From UBA6059 sp965227155 (GTDB taxonomy: Bacteria; Bacteroidota; Bacteroidia; Cytophagales; Cyclobacteriaceae), in assembly GCA_965227155.1 (NCBI GenBank), contig OZ245731.1:4712001-4776000 (forward strand): a stretch of DNA of 64,000 nt. The letters run 5' to 3'. A program made the translations under genes and the position numbers. The notes beneath the pieces were generated by a model. The model was not told the origin of the DNA. It ran no database searches and saw nothing but the letters and a program-made list of their open reading frames with translations. Below are positions 14,911 through 24,164 of the stretch, in pieces (position 1 is the first letter of the stretch; each line of letters starts with the position of its first letter).

Positions 14911-17283
14911 CTATTCAAACTTTAAATTATTTGCCGGATTGCTTGTGGCCGCCTTCAAAGCATGGTAGCCCGTGGTAAGCACAGTGATACCTGCAATAAC
15001 CAAAAGTACCGTAATGAATATCATGACATTCAAATCCACATGATACTCAAAAGATCCTAGCCAATCCGTCATAAAATAATAAGCCAAACCGAAAGCAGGT
15101 ACCGCTCCAAGGACTACCAGCAATAAAAAATCCTTGATGAGCAATGCGACAAGTCCTACTACATTGGCTCCAAGTACTTTTCTGATGCTTACTTCCTTGG
15201 TTCGCTGTTCTGCAATAAAGCTTGCAAGTCCAAGCAAGCCCAGGCAGGAGATAATGATCATGATAAATGAAAAGCCCAGAAACAGTCTGCCTCTTAGCTG
15301 ATCAGATTCATAAAGCTCCATGAAATCCTCATCAAGGAAGCTATATTCAAATGGTAAATTCGGATTAACCTCCGCCCAGTATCGCTCAAGGGCTGTTAGC
15401 CCAGCGGTTACATTACCATCGATTTTGATCAAGGCATTGCCATTGTTTAGGTTTGGAATAAACAATAAGGCCTCTATTGGGTCATAGAGCGAGCGTTGGT
15501 GAAAATCCTCCACAACGCCCACCACTGTATGAAATACCGTGCTATCCTGGTCGAATTGAAATTTCTTTCCGATTGGATTCTCCCAGCCTAACCTGCGTAC
15601 CATTGCCTCATTGACCAGTACCGACGAGGCTGTGTCTGTGACATATTGCGAGGAGATATTTCTTCCTTCTACAATATTGATATCCAGCGTTTTTAGATAG
15701 TCATAATCTATGGCATAAAAGTCCACACCATAGCTTTCCATCACCCCCTCATTTGTTTCAACCGCCATCAGGTTCTTTGAAAAGCCCCGGCCGGGTACCG
15801 TTGAAGAGGTAGCTACTGAGCTAAATGTTGGATCCTGATTGAGTTTGGATTTTAGTACAGGCCATTTATCCCTGGCCTGCTGGTTGTCCAACACAATTCT
15901 CACCACATGCTCTTTATCAAAGCCCAAATCCTTACTCCTTAGATACTGCATCTGATCATAGATCACCAATGTGCCCACCAGCATGAAAATGGAAACCGCA
16001 AATTGTACGGTTACAAGGGAGCTGCGTAGAAGTTTGCTTCCCCCTTTGCCGGTTTTGCCCTTCAGTACAGCGGCCGGTCTGAAAGCTGACAGGTAAAATG
16101 CAGGGTAGCTTCCACTCAATACGCCCGTCAGCAATATGATAGCCAATATTACGCCAAGGACTTCTATTTGCAGTAGGTTGGCTACCGCCAGGCTGGTCTG
16201 CAATTGATTATTGAGCAAAGGCACAAAAACCAGAAGCAGCAGGATGCTGATTGTTAAAGAGATAATGCTTAGTAGTACAGATTCTGTCATGAACTGACCG
16301 ATCAACATATTGCGCTGGGCGCCCATTACTTTTCTGATACCCACTTCCAGCGCCCTTTTCAGTGATCTGGCTGTGGCCAGATTCATGTAATTGATGCAGG
16401 CAATGATGATCAAAAACAAAGCTACTGCAGCAAAAATGTATATGTATTTGATGTTGCCAAGTGGCTCTGGTTCGCCCTGAAAATCAGAATAAAGATGTAT
16501 ATCCTGAATGTTGAGCATTTCATATTTGACAGTAATATCAAACTGGTCGAAAATGACCGCCACATACTGCTCAATGATATCATTCAGTTTAGCTTCTACT
16601 ACTTCCGCAGAAGCACCTTCCTTCAGCAAGACATATGTGTAGATACCAAAGCCACCCCAGTTTTGAGTATTGTTCCGGTCTATGGTACTGGCAGAAACCA
16701 TAGCCCTTGGTTTGATGTGTGAATTTGGGGGCACATCACGATACACACCGGTTACTTCCAGACTCGATGCATCCGTCTTCAATATTTCACCAACCGGATT
16801 ATTGCTGCCGAAAATCTTTTGAGCTACCGTCTCACTTAGTACAATACTATTGGGGCCTTCAAGTGAGGTTTTAGGGTTACCATGAATAAAATCATAATCG
16901 AACACCTCAAAGACGGTACTGTCTACCATGTAAGTTTCATCTTCAAAGAAGACATCCTCGCCTTTGATCAGCCGTGTTCTGCCCTGACCAATAAACCGGA
17001 CATACTGATCAACTTCTGCAAATTCATTTTTCACGGTCTGCCCTAGCGGAAACTGAGTTACAGCCCACCGAAAGGCATTGTCCGGCTCTTTTATGTCAGA
17101 GCTGATCCGGTAAATTCGATCGGCCTTACTGTGGTAATTGTCATAGCTGACCTCATGAAACAAATAAAGGATAATCAATAAGCTGGCTGTGATGCCCAGA
17201 GTAAGTCCCAAAATATTGAGAAAGGCATAGCCTGGCTGCCGAAGTAAGTGTCTCACACTTACTTTTAAGTAGTTTTTGAGCAT
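14911..17283 (-). CDS. FtsX/MacB-type ABC transporter permease
   Basis: A 790-residue membrane protein of the duplicated permease type common in Bacteroidota: an N-terminal membrane helix (about 20-42), a large periplasmic MacB-like domain (45-245), an FtsX block of three helices (about 285-410), a second periplasmic domain (430-640) and a final FtsX block (670-780). The stretch ATARSLKRALEVGIRKVMGA and its echo EQRTKEVSIRKVLGA are the cytoplasmic coupling segments of this family. Members export lipoproteins, peptides or small molecules by mechanotransmission with an ATPase encoded elsewhere; none is adjacent here. Substrate unknown. Confidence 0.9.
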   Translation of the reverse strand: MLKNYLKVSVRHLLRQPGYAFLNILGLTLGITASLLIILYLFHEVSYDNYHSKADRIYRISSDIKEPDNAFRWAVTQFPLGQTVKNEFAEVDQYVRFIGQGRTRLIKGEDVFFEDETYMVDSTVFEVFDYDFIHGNPKTSLEGPNSIVLSETVAQKIFGSNNPVGEILKTDASSLEVTGVYRDVPPNSHIKPRAMVSASTIDRNNTQNWGGFGIYTYVLLKEGASAEVVEAKLNDIIEQYVAVIFDQFDITVKYEMLNIQDIHLYSDFQGEPEPLGNIKYIYIFAAVALFLIIIACINYMNLATARSLKRALEVGIRKVMGAQRNMLIGQFMTESVLLSIISLTISILLLLVFVPLLNNQLQTSLAVANLLQIEVLGVILAIILLTGVLSGSYPAFYLSAFRPAAVLKGKTGKGGSKLLRSSLVTVQFAVSIFMLVGTLVIYDQMQYLRSKDLGFDKEHVVRIVLDNQQARDKWPVLKSKLNQDPTFSSVATSSTVPGRGFSKNLMAVETNEGVMESYGVDFYAIDYDYLKTLDINIVEGRNISSQYVTDTASSVLVNEAMVRRLGWENPIGKKFQFDQDSTVFHTVVGVVEDFHQRSLYDPIEALLFIPNLNNGNALIKIDGNVTAGLTALERYWAEVNPNLPFEYSFLDEDFMELYESDQLRGRLFLGFSFIMIIISCLGLLGLASFIAEQRTKEVSIRKVLGANVVGLVALLIKDFLLLVVLGAVPAFGLAYYFMTDWLGSFEYHVDLNVMIFITVLLVIAGITVLTTGYHALKAATSNPANNLKFE

Positions 17284-17362
17284 TGTGGTGTTATTTTGAG
17301 TTTGACCTATACCCTTATACGGGATTCGAGGCCAGGAAGGTTATGCTCATAACACTTACATG

Positions 17363-18328
17363 CTACATCCCTGCCTGCTCCTTAACATATTTTGCAGCTT
17401 CTGCATGAGTAGCAAACCATACACCTGGCTTTGCTTTCATATATTCAATCAACAATCGCAGCGCTACGATCCTGGATCTATGGCCGATATAATGAGGGTG
17501 CATGGTCAGCAGAAACATGGTACCCTCTTCGTAAGCCATATCAAATTCATCTTTCCATACCTGCAGTATCTCTCGCGGGTTTGTATATCGGCCGCCTCTT
17601 GGGTTTAGCAGAGGTGCATCGTCCAATATCCATTCTACGGGCAGCTCCACAATACCAGAGCCTTCACCATTGATCATAAGTTCATAGGGTCGGTCATCGG
17701 CCATCATCGAACTTTCATATAAAAACCCGGCTTCTTTAAGGATGTCAGGTGTAGCATCACTGAAATTCCAGGAGGGTGCTCTGTACCCCACCGGTTTCTC
17801 TCCGGTTATGTCTTCCAATACTTTAATGGCATCCAATACCATTTCTCTTTCTCTTTCTGCTGGCACCCGATAGTTTCGCTCATGAATCCACCCATGGACT
17901 GCAAACTCATGTCTGGGTAGCCTTTTAATTTCATCTGCCATTTGAGGAGCCAACTTCAAACTCAATGCAGGTATGAAAAACGAGGCTGGCACCTCTTCTT
18001 TTTCAAGCAAATCCACTACCCTCTTTAAAGCCACCCTACTACCATATTCCCCACGAGAAAGATCTGTAGCTGATGGCTCCCCATCCCACCAGGCTACTGT
18101 TTCATTATCTACGTCAAAGGATAGTAATACCGCTACTTTATTGCCATCCGGCCAGGATATGGGTGTGAGATCGCGACCTGCCCGCACTTTCTCCACTGCT
18201 TTATAAAATCGCTCCTCTGTCCAGGTCCATTTTTGTTCCGGTGGCTCCTGATCACAATTACAATCCACCTGCTGTGTACAACCGTTTAGTCCGGCTACCA
18301 TTAGAAATACTATTACTATCCTTTTCAT
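17363..18328 (-). CDS. Lipoprotein polysaccharide deacetylase (PgdA/allantoinase-like, carbohydrate esterase 4 fold)
   Basis: A 321-residue envelope lipoprotein. The frame is open further upstream, but the ATG at 18328 gives a good lipoprotein signal (MKRIVIVFLMVAGLNGC), so I take it as the start. The NodB-like fold shows SFDVDNE (catalytic/metal Asp pair), HGWIHE (metal histidines), YRAPSWN and a late LTMHPHYIGH. These match deacetylases of the HpPgdA/PuuE type that act on peptidoglycan, exopolysaccharide or cyclic amides. A substrate cannot be chosen from sequence. The gene is divergent from the molybdopterin oxidoreductase gene. Confidence 0.85.
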   Translation of the reverse strand: MKRIVIVFLMVAGLNGCTQQVDCNCDQEPPEQKWTWTEERFYKAVEKVRAGRDLTPISWPDGNKVAVLLSFDVDNETVAWWDGEPSATDLSRGEYGSRVALKRVVDLLEKEEVPASFFIPALSLKLAPQMADEIKRLPRHEFAVHGWIHERNYRVPAEREREMVLDAIKVLEDITGEKPVGYRAPSWNFSDATPDILKEAGFLYESSMMADDRPYELMINGEGSGIVELPVEWILDDAPLLNPRGGRYTNPREILQVWKDEFDMAYEEGTMFLLTMHPHYIGHRSRIVALRLLIEYMKAKPGVWFATHAEAAKYVKEQAGM

Positions 18329-18493
18329 CCTTGCTAGTTTTGTTATAGACAAATTATGCAAAGCCACGGGAATATAGATCAGGAAATATACCAGAAGGCT
18401 TATGATGATATAAAGGGTAAACCCCATGTATTTCCTTTAACTTTATGCAATATGCGCAAGGTCTCAATTACCGGGGATATCACTTTCAGAGAT

Positions 18494-20731
18494 ATGACCA
18501 TCACAGAACCGGCCACCCGATCTGCCGGCTTACAGAGCATTAAAGCAGCCCTGGCTCATGCACAAAAAGAAACCGGAATTTTCAAGGCGATACAAACGCT
18601 TTCGCACATGAACCAGAAAGATGGTTTTGATTGCCCCGGCTGTGCATGGCCTGATCCAGAAAAAAGATCGAGCCTTGGAGAATACTGCGAAAATGGTGTG
18701 AAAGCCCTCACAGAAGAAGCTACGGATCAGAGAGTAGATCGTGCGTTCTTTGCTAAATATTCTGTAGAGGAAATTTCCCGTTGGTCCGATTATGCCATTG
18801 GCAAATGTGGTCGCATTACAGAGCCTTTTATACTGCAGCCAAACAGTCAACATTATGAACCCATCACCTGGGAGGAAGCTTATACTATCATAGGTCAAAA
18901 CCTTAATAATCTTCCATCTCCCGATGATGCCATTTTCTACACCTCAGGTAGATCAAGCAACGAAGCAGCGTTTTTGTATGGTCTCTTTGCCAGAGCATTT
19001 GGCACCAATAACATGCCAGATTGTTCCAATATGTGCCATGAAAGCAGCGGCGTGGCATTAAAAGAGACATTAGGTATTGGCAAGGGTTCTGTGACACTGG
19101 AAGATTTTTATGAAGCAGAAGTGGTAATGATTATCGGGCAAAACCCTGGAACCAACCATCCGAGGATGCTATCAGCTTTGGAGCGCTGTAAGGAAAATGG
19201 AGGTAAAATCATTTCTGTAAACCCGCTTAAGGAAGCCGGCCTGTTTAATTTTCAAAACCCACAGAAACTGAAAGGTATGATTGGTGGTGGCACCACACTC
19301 ACGGATTGCTTTTTACAGGTAAAAGTCAATCAGGATGTGGCATTGCTGAAGCTTATTTTCAAAAAGCTATTAGCAAAGCATACTGCCGGAGAAGTAGTGT
19401 TTGACGATGATTTTATCGAGGAAAAGACAGCCGGTTTTGAAGCAATGGTTGATGAACTTGCACAATACGATGAATCGCAACTGTTGCACTTTTGTGGTGT
19501 GCCTGAATCAGCCGTCAACGAAGCTGTTTCAATATTAGCACCAGCCAAAAAAATTATCATCTGCTGGGCTATGGGCCTCACGCAGCATGAGAATGCAGTT
19601 CATAATATCCGCGAATGCGTGAATTTGTTGCTCGCCAAGGGTAGCATCGGTAAACCTGGTGCAGGCACTTGTCCCGTTAGGGGTCATAGCAATGTGCAGG
19701 GTGACCGTACCGTAGGCATCATGCACTATGTATCACCAGCACTAAATGCCGCGATCAAAGAGGTTTTTGGAATCGATCCTCCTGAAAAAACAGGCTTTGA
19801 TACAGTACATGCGATTCAGGCCATGCATGATAATCCGGGTAAAGTATTCCTAGGGCTCGGCGGCAATTTCGTGTCTGCAGCTTCTGATACTGCCTACACT
19901 GCTGCAGCATTGCAAAACTGCCGGCTTACTGTACAAATCAGCACAAAACTTAACCGATCGCACCTTGTTACGGGTGAAACCGCCATAATTCTTCCAACTT
20001 TGGGCCGGTCCGAACAGGATCTACATAAAGGTAAGCCCAGGTTTGTGACTGTTGAAAATAGCATGGGCAAAGTGCATCAATCCCGGGGCAGGAACAATCC
20101 TGCCAGTGATCAGCTGAGGAGCGAACCGGAAATTGTAGGGCATATTGCTGCTGCTACCCTTGGACGGGAACATGCCATCCCCTGGCTGACTTTAGCTGGT
20201 GATTATGATCTGATCAGGGAAAAAATAAGCGCCGTTCTGAAAGGCTTTGAAGGTTACAATAAACGGTCAGCCAACGAGGGCTTTTACCTTCCCAATAATG
20301 CACGAGCAGGAGATTTTTCCATGTTGCCGAAGGGTAAAGCACAATTTACCATCAACAAGCTTGCCCAGCATGCTTTGGCAGAGAATGAGTTTCTGCTTAC
20401 GACAATTCGATCTCATGATCAATTTAATACTACTATCTATGGTTGGAATGACCGGTACCGAGGCATATTTAACGAACGCAGGGTAGTCTTTATGAATCCT
20501 GCTGATATGGCTAAGCACGGTCTTGTAAAAGCACAGGTTATTCACCTGAATTCGAACTATGGCACAATCAGAACGGCCAACCGTTTCAAGGTTATCCCAT
20601 ACGATATACCATCTGGAAACCTGGCAGCCTATTTCCCTGAAACCAATATTCTGGTACCCAATGATCGCTTTGCAGAAAAAAGCCACACCCCTATCAGCAA
20701 ATCGATAAAGGTAAAAATAGTAGTACAATAG
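18494..20731 (+). CDS. FdhF/YdeP family molybdopterin oxidoreductase
   Basis: A molybdopterin bis-guanine-dinucleotide oxidoreductase of about 745 residues. With the start at 18494 the N-terminus aligns in length with YdeP; in-frame ATGs at 18356 and 18452 are alternatives and the first would leave only 27 bases to the divergent deacetylase. It has GFDCPGCAWPDP (about 45-56) and the following CENG, which hold an Fe-S cluster, and the DCSNMCHESSG motif (176-186) typical of this group. The C-terminal part is a molybdopterin dinucleotide-binding domain. Members are called formate dehydrogenase alpha-like, but YdeP in E. coli is linked to acid resistance and its substrate is unknown. No FdhD or electron-transfer partner gene is adjacent. 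Confidence 0.85.
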   Translation: MTITEPATRSAGLQSIKAALAHAQKETGIFKAIQTLSHMNQKDGFDCPGCAWPDPEKRSSLGEYCENGVKALTEEATDQRVDRAFFAKYSVEEISRWSDYAIGKCGRITEPFILQPNSQHYEPITWEEAYTIIGQNLNNLPSPDDAIFYTSGRSSNEAAFLYGLFARAFGTNNMPDCSNMCHESSGVALKETLGIGKGSVTLEDFYEAEVVMIIGQNPGTNHPRMLSALERCKENGGKIISVNPLKEAGLFNFQNPQKLKGMIGGGTTLTDCFLQVKVNQDVALLKLIFKKLLAKHTAGEVVFDDDFIEEKTAGFEAMVDELAQYDESQLLHFCGVPESAVNEAVSILAPAKKIIICWAMGLTQHENAVHNIRECVNLLLAKGSIGKPGAGTCPVRGHSNVQGDRTVGIMHYVSPALNAAIKEVFGIDPPEKTGFDTVHAIQAMHDNPGKVFLGLGGNFVSAASDTAYTAAALQNCRLTVQISTKLNRSHLVTGETAIILPTLGRSEQDLHKGKPRFVTVENSMGKVHQSRGRNNPASDQLRSEPEIVGHIAAATLGREHAIPWLTLAGDYDLIREKISAVLKGFEGYNKRSANEGFYLPNNARAGDFSMLPKGKAQFTINKLAQHALAENEFLLTTIRSHDQFNTTIYGWNDRYRGIFNERRVVFMNPADMAKHGLVKAQVIHLNSNYGTIRTANRFKVIPYDIPSGNLAAYFPETNILVPNDRFAEKSHTPISKSIKVKIVVQ

Positions 20732-20848
20732 ATTTGCTATTGATAAGGGCAATTCACCGCAGGAAATAGATAGAAACCATTTCTTCGATTTTGGTATTGC
20801 CAAAGGCAACAAGGTTGTAAATTGTATTCAAATCAAAATCAATTCCGC

Positions 20849-22546
20849 ATGAATAAAAATATATTTCTTGCATTGGGCATAATTATAAGCCTGATGATCA
20901 GCTGTACCTCTACTCCTGAGCAGGATTCGCCCCCTCAGGCAGATGTAAAAGCATCCAACAGCTACGATGATTTGGTGAGCCTGTTTAAAGATTGGCGCAA
21001 CTTTGAAAAACCTCCGGTTAGCGATGGAGCACCCGATTACACCGCAGAAACATTCAATAAAAGATGGCCTGAGTTTCAGCAGCTTCAGCAGCAGCTGATG
21101 GCAATCGATACCACAGGTTGGCCAATAGCAGAAAAAGTAGATTGGATGATCGTATGGGCTGAAATGAATGGCTATGATTTCAACCATAATGTACTGCAGC
21201 CCTGGGTAAGAGATCCTGCATTTTACAAATCATTATGGACAGCCCGCAGTGATGTGCCCGCTCATGAAGGCCCTACCCATCATATGACCACAGAGATCTG
21301 GACTTATGAATTCCCGGTGAGTGGTTCGGAGCGGGATCGCCTTCTGGGTGACCTGAAAGTGATTCCACCACTTAATGAGCAGGCCAAAAAGAACCTGACT
21401 GGTAATGCACGAGACCTATGGGTGGCTGGCATCAGGGACATTCGCACACAAAGCGAAGACCTTAAGGATGTACTGGACAGACCCGGTATCAGCGATGATG
21501 CAGAAATTGTAGAAGCCATCAATGCAGCTGTAGCTTCTACAGATGATTTGGCTACATGGTTGGAGCAGCAGGCTGATAAAAAAACAGGCCCCTCTGGCAT
21601 AGGAAAAGACAACTACACCTGGTATATGCAAAATGTACACCTGGTGCCATTGAGCTGGTCTGATGAAGTGATGATATTGAAAAATGAGCTGGCCAGTGCC
21701 TGGTCTGCCCTTAAGCTGGAAGAGCATGCCAACCGGGACCTTCCTGAAATTGATGATGCAGACTCACCCGAGGAGTTTGAACAACTGGCAGAAGAATCTG
21801 CGCAAAGCCTACTCAATTTCTTGAGGGATAATGATATAGTTACCGTAAAGGACTATTTCGAGCCTGCGCTGTACGAGCATTTGGGAAGCTATATTCCAGC
21901 TGAAAAAAGAAATTTCTTCCGCATCACTCAACACCATGACCCAAGGCCATTATACTCACATTTTTACCACTGGTGGGAGCTAGCGCGAATGGATACCGAG
22001 CCACATAAAAGTGAAATCCGAAAAGGTCCATTGCTGTACAATATCTTTGATTCAAGAAATGAAGGCATGGCCACAGGCGTAGAGGAAATGTTTATGCACG
22101 CCGGGTTGTATGAAGATAGCCCTCGCACTCGTGAGATTGTCTATATTATGATTGCACAGCGCGCTGCTCGAGGGCTTGGTTCATTGTACGCGCATGCCAA
22201 TATGATGACCATGGAAGAAGCAGGAGGCATCCACTCTAACTACACTCCAAGAGGCTGGATGAAGACTGAGAAAGAACTGCTGATTTTTGAGCAGCACCTG
22301 TACCTAAGACAACCGGGTTATGGCACCAGCTACATTACCGGAAAATACCAGCTTGAAAATGCTATGGCTGAATTTGCGCGCCTGAAAGAAGAGCAGGGCG
22401 AACCATTTCAGGTTAAGGAGTTCTTTGATGGTATGAATAGTATAGGAAACATACCTACATCCCTCGGCAGATGGCAGCTTACAGGTATGAAAGATGATAT
22501 CGATCTTATCATTGATAATAGTGATATGAAATACAATAAGCTGTAA
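20849..22546 (+). CDS. DUF885 family lipoprotein (putative metallopeptidase)
   Basis: A 565-residue lipoprotein when started at 20849, where a good signal (MNKNIFLALGIIISLMISC, lipid on Cys19) begins; an in-frame ATG nine codons earlier is less convincing. Features of DUF885 are visible near the C-terminus: GVEEMFMHAG, the LRQPGYGTSYITGK stretch and a final EFFDGMNSIGNIPTSL. The family is related to thermolysin-like gluzincins, but the classical HExxH box is not clear here (ATGVEEMFMHA takes that place), so catalytic activity is uncertain. It probably sits in the periplasm or on the outer membrane. A strong terminator follows. Confidence 0.65.
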   Translation: MNKNIFLALGIIISLMISCTSTPEQDSPPQADVKASNSYDDLVSLFKDWRNFEKPPVSDGAPDYTAETFNKRWPEFQQLQQQLMAIDTTGWPIAEKVDWMIVWAEMNGYDFNHNVLQPWVRDPAFYKSLWTARSDVPAHEGPTHHMTTEIWTYEFPVSGSERDRLLGDLKVIPPLNEQAKKNLTGNARDLWVAGIRDIRTQSEDLKDVLDRPGISDDAEIVEAINAAVASTDDLATWLEQQADKKTGPSGIGKDNYTWYMQNVHLVPLSWSDEVMILKNELASAWSALKLEEHANRDLPEIDDADSPEEFEQLAEESAQSLLNFLRDNDIVTVKDYFEPALYEHLGSYIPAEKRNFFRITQHHDPRPLYSHFYHWWELARMDTEPHKSEIRKGPLLYNIFDSRNEGMATGVEEMFMHAGLYEDSPRTREIVYIMIAQRAARGLGSLYAHANMMTMEEAGGIHSNYTPRGWMKTEKELLIFEQHLYLRQPGYGTSYITGKYQLENAMAEFARLKEEQGEPFQVKEFFDGMNSIGNIPTSLGRWQLTGMKDDIDLIIDNSDMKYNKL

Positions 22547-22563
22547 ATCATCACTTTGAATCT

Positions 22564-22610
22564 AAAAAGCCCGAAGAAGCTATTAAGCAGAGGTCTTCGG
22601 GCTTTTTTTT
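22564..22610 (+). terminator. Rho-independent terminator of the DUF885 gene
   Basis: AAAAAGCCCGAAGA pairs with TCTTCGGGCTTTTTT across a 16-base loop, ending in a run of eight T residues. It lies 18 bases after the stop codon. Confidence 0.9.
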
Positions 22611-22832
22611 GGAACCGACATCAGGAACATGTGAATTTAGCCCACGGAGACCGATGTTTTTTTTGAATTGAAGGTTAAAGCGAAAGCATTTCAGTTTGGA
22701 CTGCTATACTCTTTGTCATCTAACATCAAGCCATACAGGGTGGCTCTGCCTATGCCATTACCCACATTTATCCTTTTTGAGGTGAGATGTAATAATTCTT
22801 AAAAAGACTGATATCCCGAAAAGTCTATAAAC
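22611..22832. other. Intergenic region with a possible coding remnant
   Basis: No intact gene. On the minus strand, 22798-22694 reads as an open run of about 35 codons ending at a stop at 22691-22693 and containing GNGIGRATLYGLML, which looks protein-like and vaguely resembles a helix-turn-helix tail. It begins directly after a stop codon and has no start, so at most it is a decayed fragment. Confidence 0.3.
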
Positions 22833-22859
22833 AAAAAAAGCGCTTACTAGCGCTTTTTA
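22833..22859 (-). terminator. Terminator of the thioredoxin-fold gene
   Basis: AAAAAAGCGCT and AGCGCTTTTT form a compact hairpin with a 4-base loop, flanked by A and T runs, so it can work in both directions. It lies 17 bases after the stop of the minus-strand gene at 22876. Confidence 0.8.
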
Positions 22860-22875
22860 TGCCCTTAACCTAAAT

Positions 22876-23427
22876 CTAATCACCGATTGGAGAATCGTAT
22901 TGATTGTAAAATTCCTCCCATTTCATTTGCTTGTACTTTTCCTCGCCAAAGTATTTTAGCACGGCATCAAAAAACGGTGCTTTTTGGTAGCCTGGTACAG
23001 GAGATAAAATTTTGTATTCCTCGTCCATAAAAACAGACATAGGGTAACTCAAATTATTGTTGGTCAATGCTACTGCAAGTTCATGTACGCCCCTTCTACC
23101 ACTGGCAATGAATTTAAACTCATGGCCCTTGAAGTTGATAGACTCTTTCTGCTCTGCATTGAACTTAACTGCATAGTAATTTTCATTGATGTAAGAAGCA
23201 ATGTCAGGATGGCTGAAAGTTTGTGCATCCATTTTTTTGCACCATCCACACCAGTCAGTGTAGATGTCGATGAAAATTTTGCGGGGTTCGCTTTTACTAG
23301 CTTCAATAGCTTCTTCAAATGTCATCCAGTTTACCTGAGCATTGGTCTTTTTACCGGAAAAGTCAGCACTTGTAAGTACTACCAATAAAATGGCTAAAAG
23401 ACCGATTATAGTGGGTTTTTGAAGCAT
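22876..23427 (-). CDS. Periplasmic thioredoxin-fold protein (DUF255/DsbD-gamma-like)
   Basis: A 183-residue protein with an N-terminal signal or anchor (about 5-22) and a thioredoxin fold carrying the redox motif WCGWCKKM with Cys60 and Cys63, followed by TFSHPDIASYINENYYAVKFN, the pattern of the thioredoxin_7/DUF255-like group. The cis-proline is seen in LSYPMSVF. It likely reduces or isomerises disulfides in envelope proteins. It is a single-gene unit: a terminator follows and the upstream neighbour is divergent. Confidence 0.85.
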   Translation of the reverse strand: MLQKPTIIGLLAILLVVLTSADFSGKKTNAQVNWMTFEEAIEASKSEPRKIFIDIYTDWCGWCKKMDAQTFSHPDIASYINENYYAVKFNAEQKESINFKGHEFKFIASGRRGVHELAVALTNNNLSYPMSVFMDEEYKILSPVPGYQKAPFFDAVLKYFGEEKYKQMKWEEFYNQYDSPIGD

Positions 23428-23572
23428 AGTTATAAAAGATCAAAACGTTTTTTCAAAAATTAAATTTAATAAGAAAAAGTCGTTTTATAAATACAACCAT
23501 TATTAACGGTTAATATGAATTTTTAGTTCGATAGGTTGTATTATTGAAAACAACTAACCTAAACTTATACCT

Positions 23573-24121
23573 ATGACATTTGAAGAAGCTCAGGACATAC
23601 TTAGAGACATGACAAAAGGCGAAAGCCTGCTTCGCCATGCTCAATCTGTGAGCATAGTGATGCGTGCCTATGCTAAAAAGCTTGGCGAGCCCGAAGAGCA
23701 ATGGGCCATTGCCGGACTGCTGCATGATGCCGACTATGAGGCATGGCCTGATGAACACCCCAACAAAATTGTAAAGCTGCTTTACGACAAAGGAGAAGAT
23801 GAAATTGCACATGCCATCTCTGCCCATTATACCAAATGGGGTGTCTCCTACGATACTACCCTCGATAAGGCTTTGATTGCCTGTGATGAAATTACAGGAT
23901 TCATCATCGCTTGCTGCCAGGTGAGGCCTGACGGTATCGATAGCCTTACCCCCAAGTCGGTCAAGAAAAAGCTGAAGTCAAAGAGCTTTGCAGCCTCAGT
24001 AGAACGTGATGAAGTGGACGCAGGGATCAGTCTTTTTGAAGTAGATCAAACCGAACATATTCAATTCATCATTGATGCCCTCAAAGCGCATAAGGAAGAA
24101 TTAAACCTTTCCAACAACTAA
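23573..24121 (+). CDS. HD-domain hydrolase
   Basis: A 182-residue cytoplasmic protein of the HD superfamily. The metal-binding set is visible: His22 (LLRHAQSV), His51-Asp52 (GLLHDADYEAWP), histidines in AHAISAHYTKWG and Asp104 in IACDEITG. Such small HD proteins are phosphohydrolases acting on nucleotides or related phosphates; the exact substrate is unknown. The conserved pattern with GLLHDADYE and the ACDEITG stretch is typical of uncharacterised single-domain HD proteins. The phosphotriesterase-family gene follows after about 40 bases on the same strand and could share a transcript. Confidence 0.8.
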   Translation: MTFEEAQDILRDMTKGESLLRHAQSVSIVMRAYAKKLGEPEEQWAIAGLLHDADYEAWPDEHPNKIVKLLYDKGEDEIAHAISAHYTKWGVSYDTTLDKALIACDEITGFIIACCQVRPDGIDSLTPKSVKKKLKSKSFAASVERDEVDAGISLFEVDQTEHIQFIIDALKAHKEELNLSNN

Positions 24122-24164
24122 ACTTTTATATGCCTAAATTGTGCATCAATTCGTGAAATCCTCT

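Noticed and set aside
18356..18493. N-terminal extension of the YdeP-like gene to the first in-frame ATG
   Set aside because: The extra 46 residues do not resemble the family N-terminus and would leave only 27 bases for two divergent promoters; cannot be excluded, so the alternative start is noted in the feature.
22691..22798. Minus-strand run containing GNGIGRATLYGLML as a recombinase helix-turn-helix fragment
   Set aside because: About 35 codons, starts directly after a stop and lacks catalytic residues; similarity to serine recombinases is too weak to claim.
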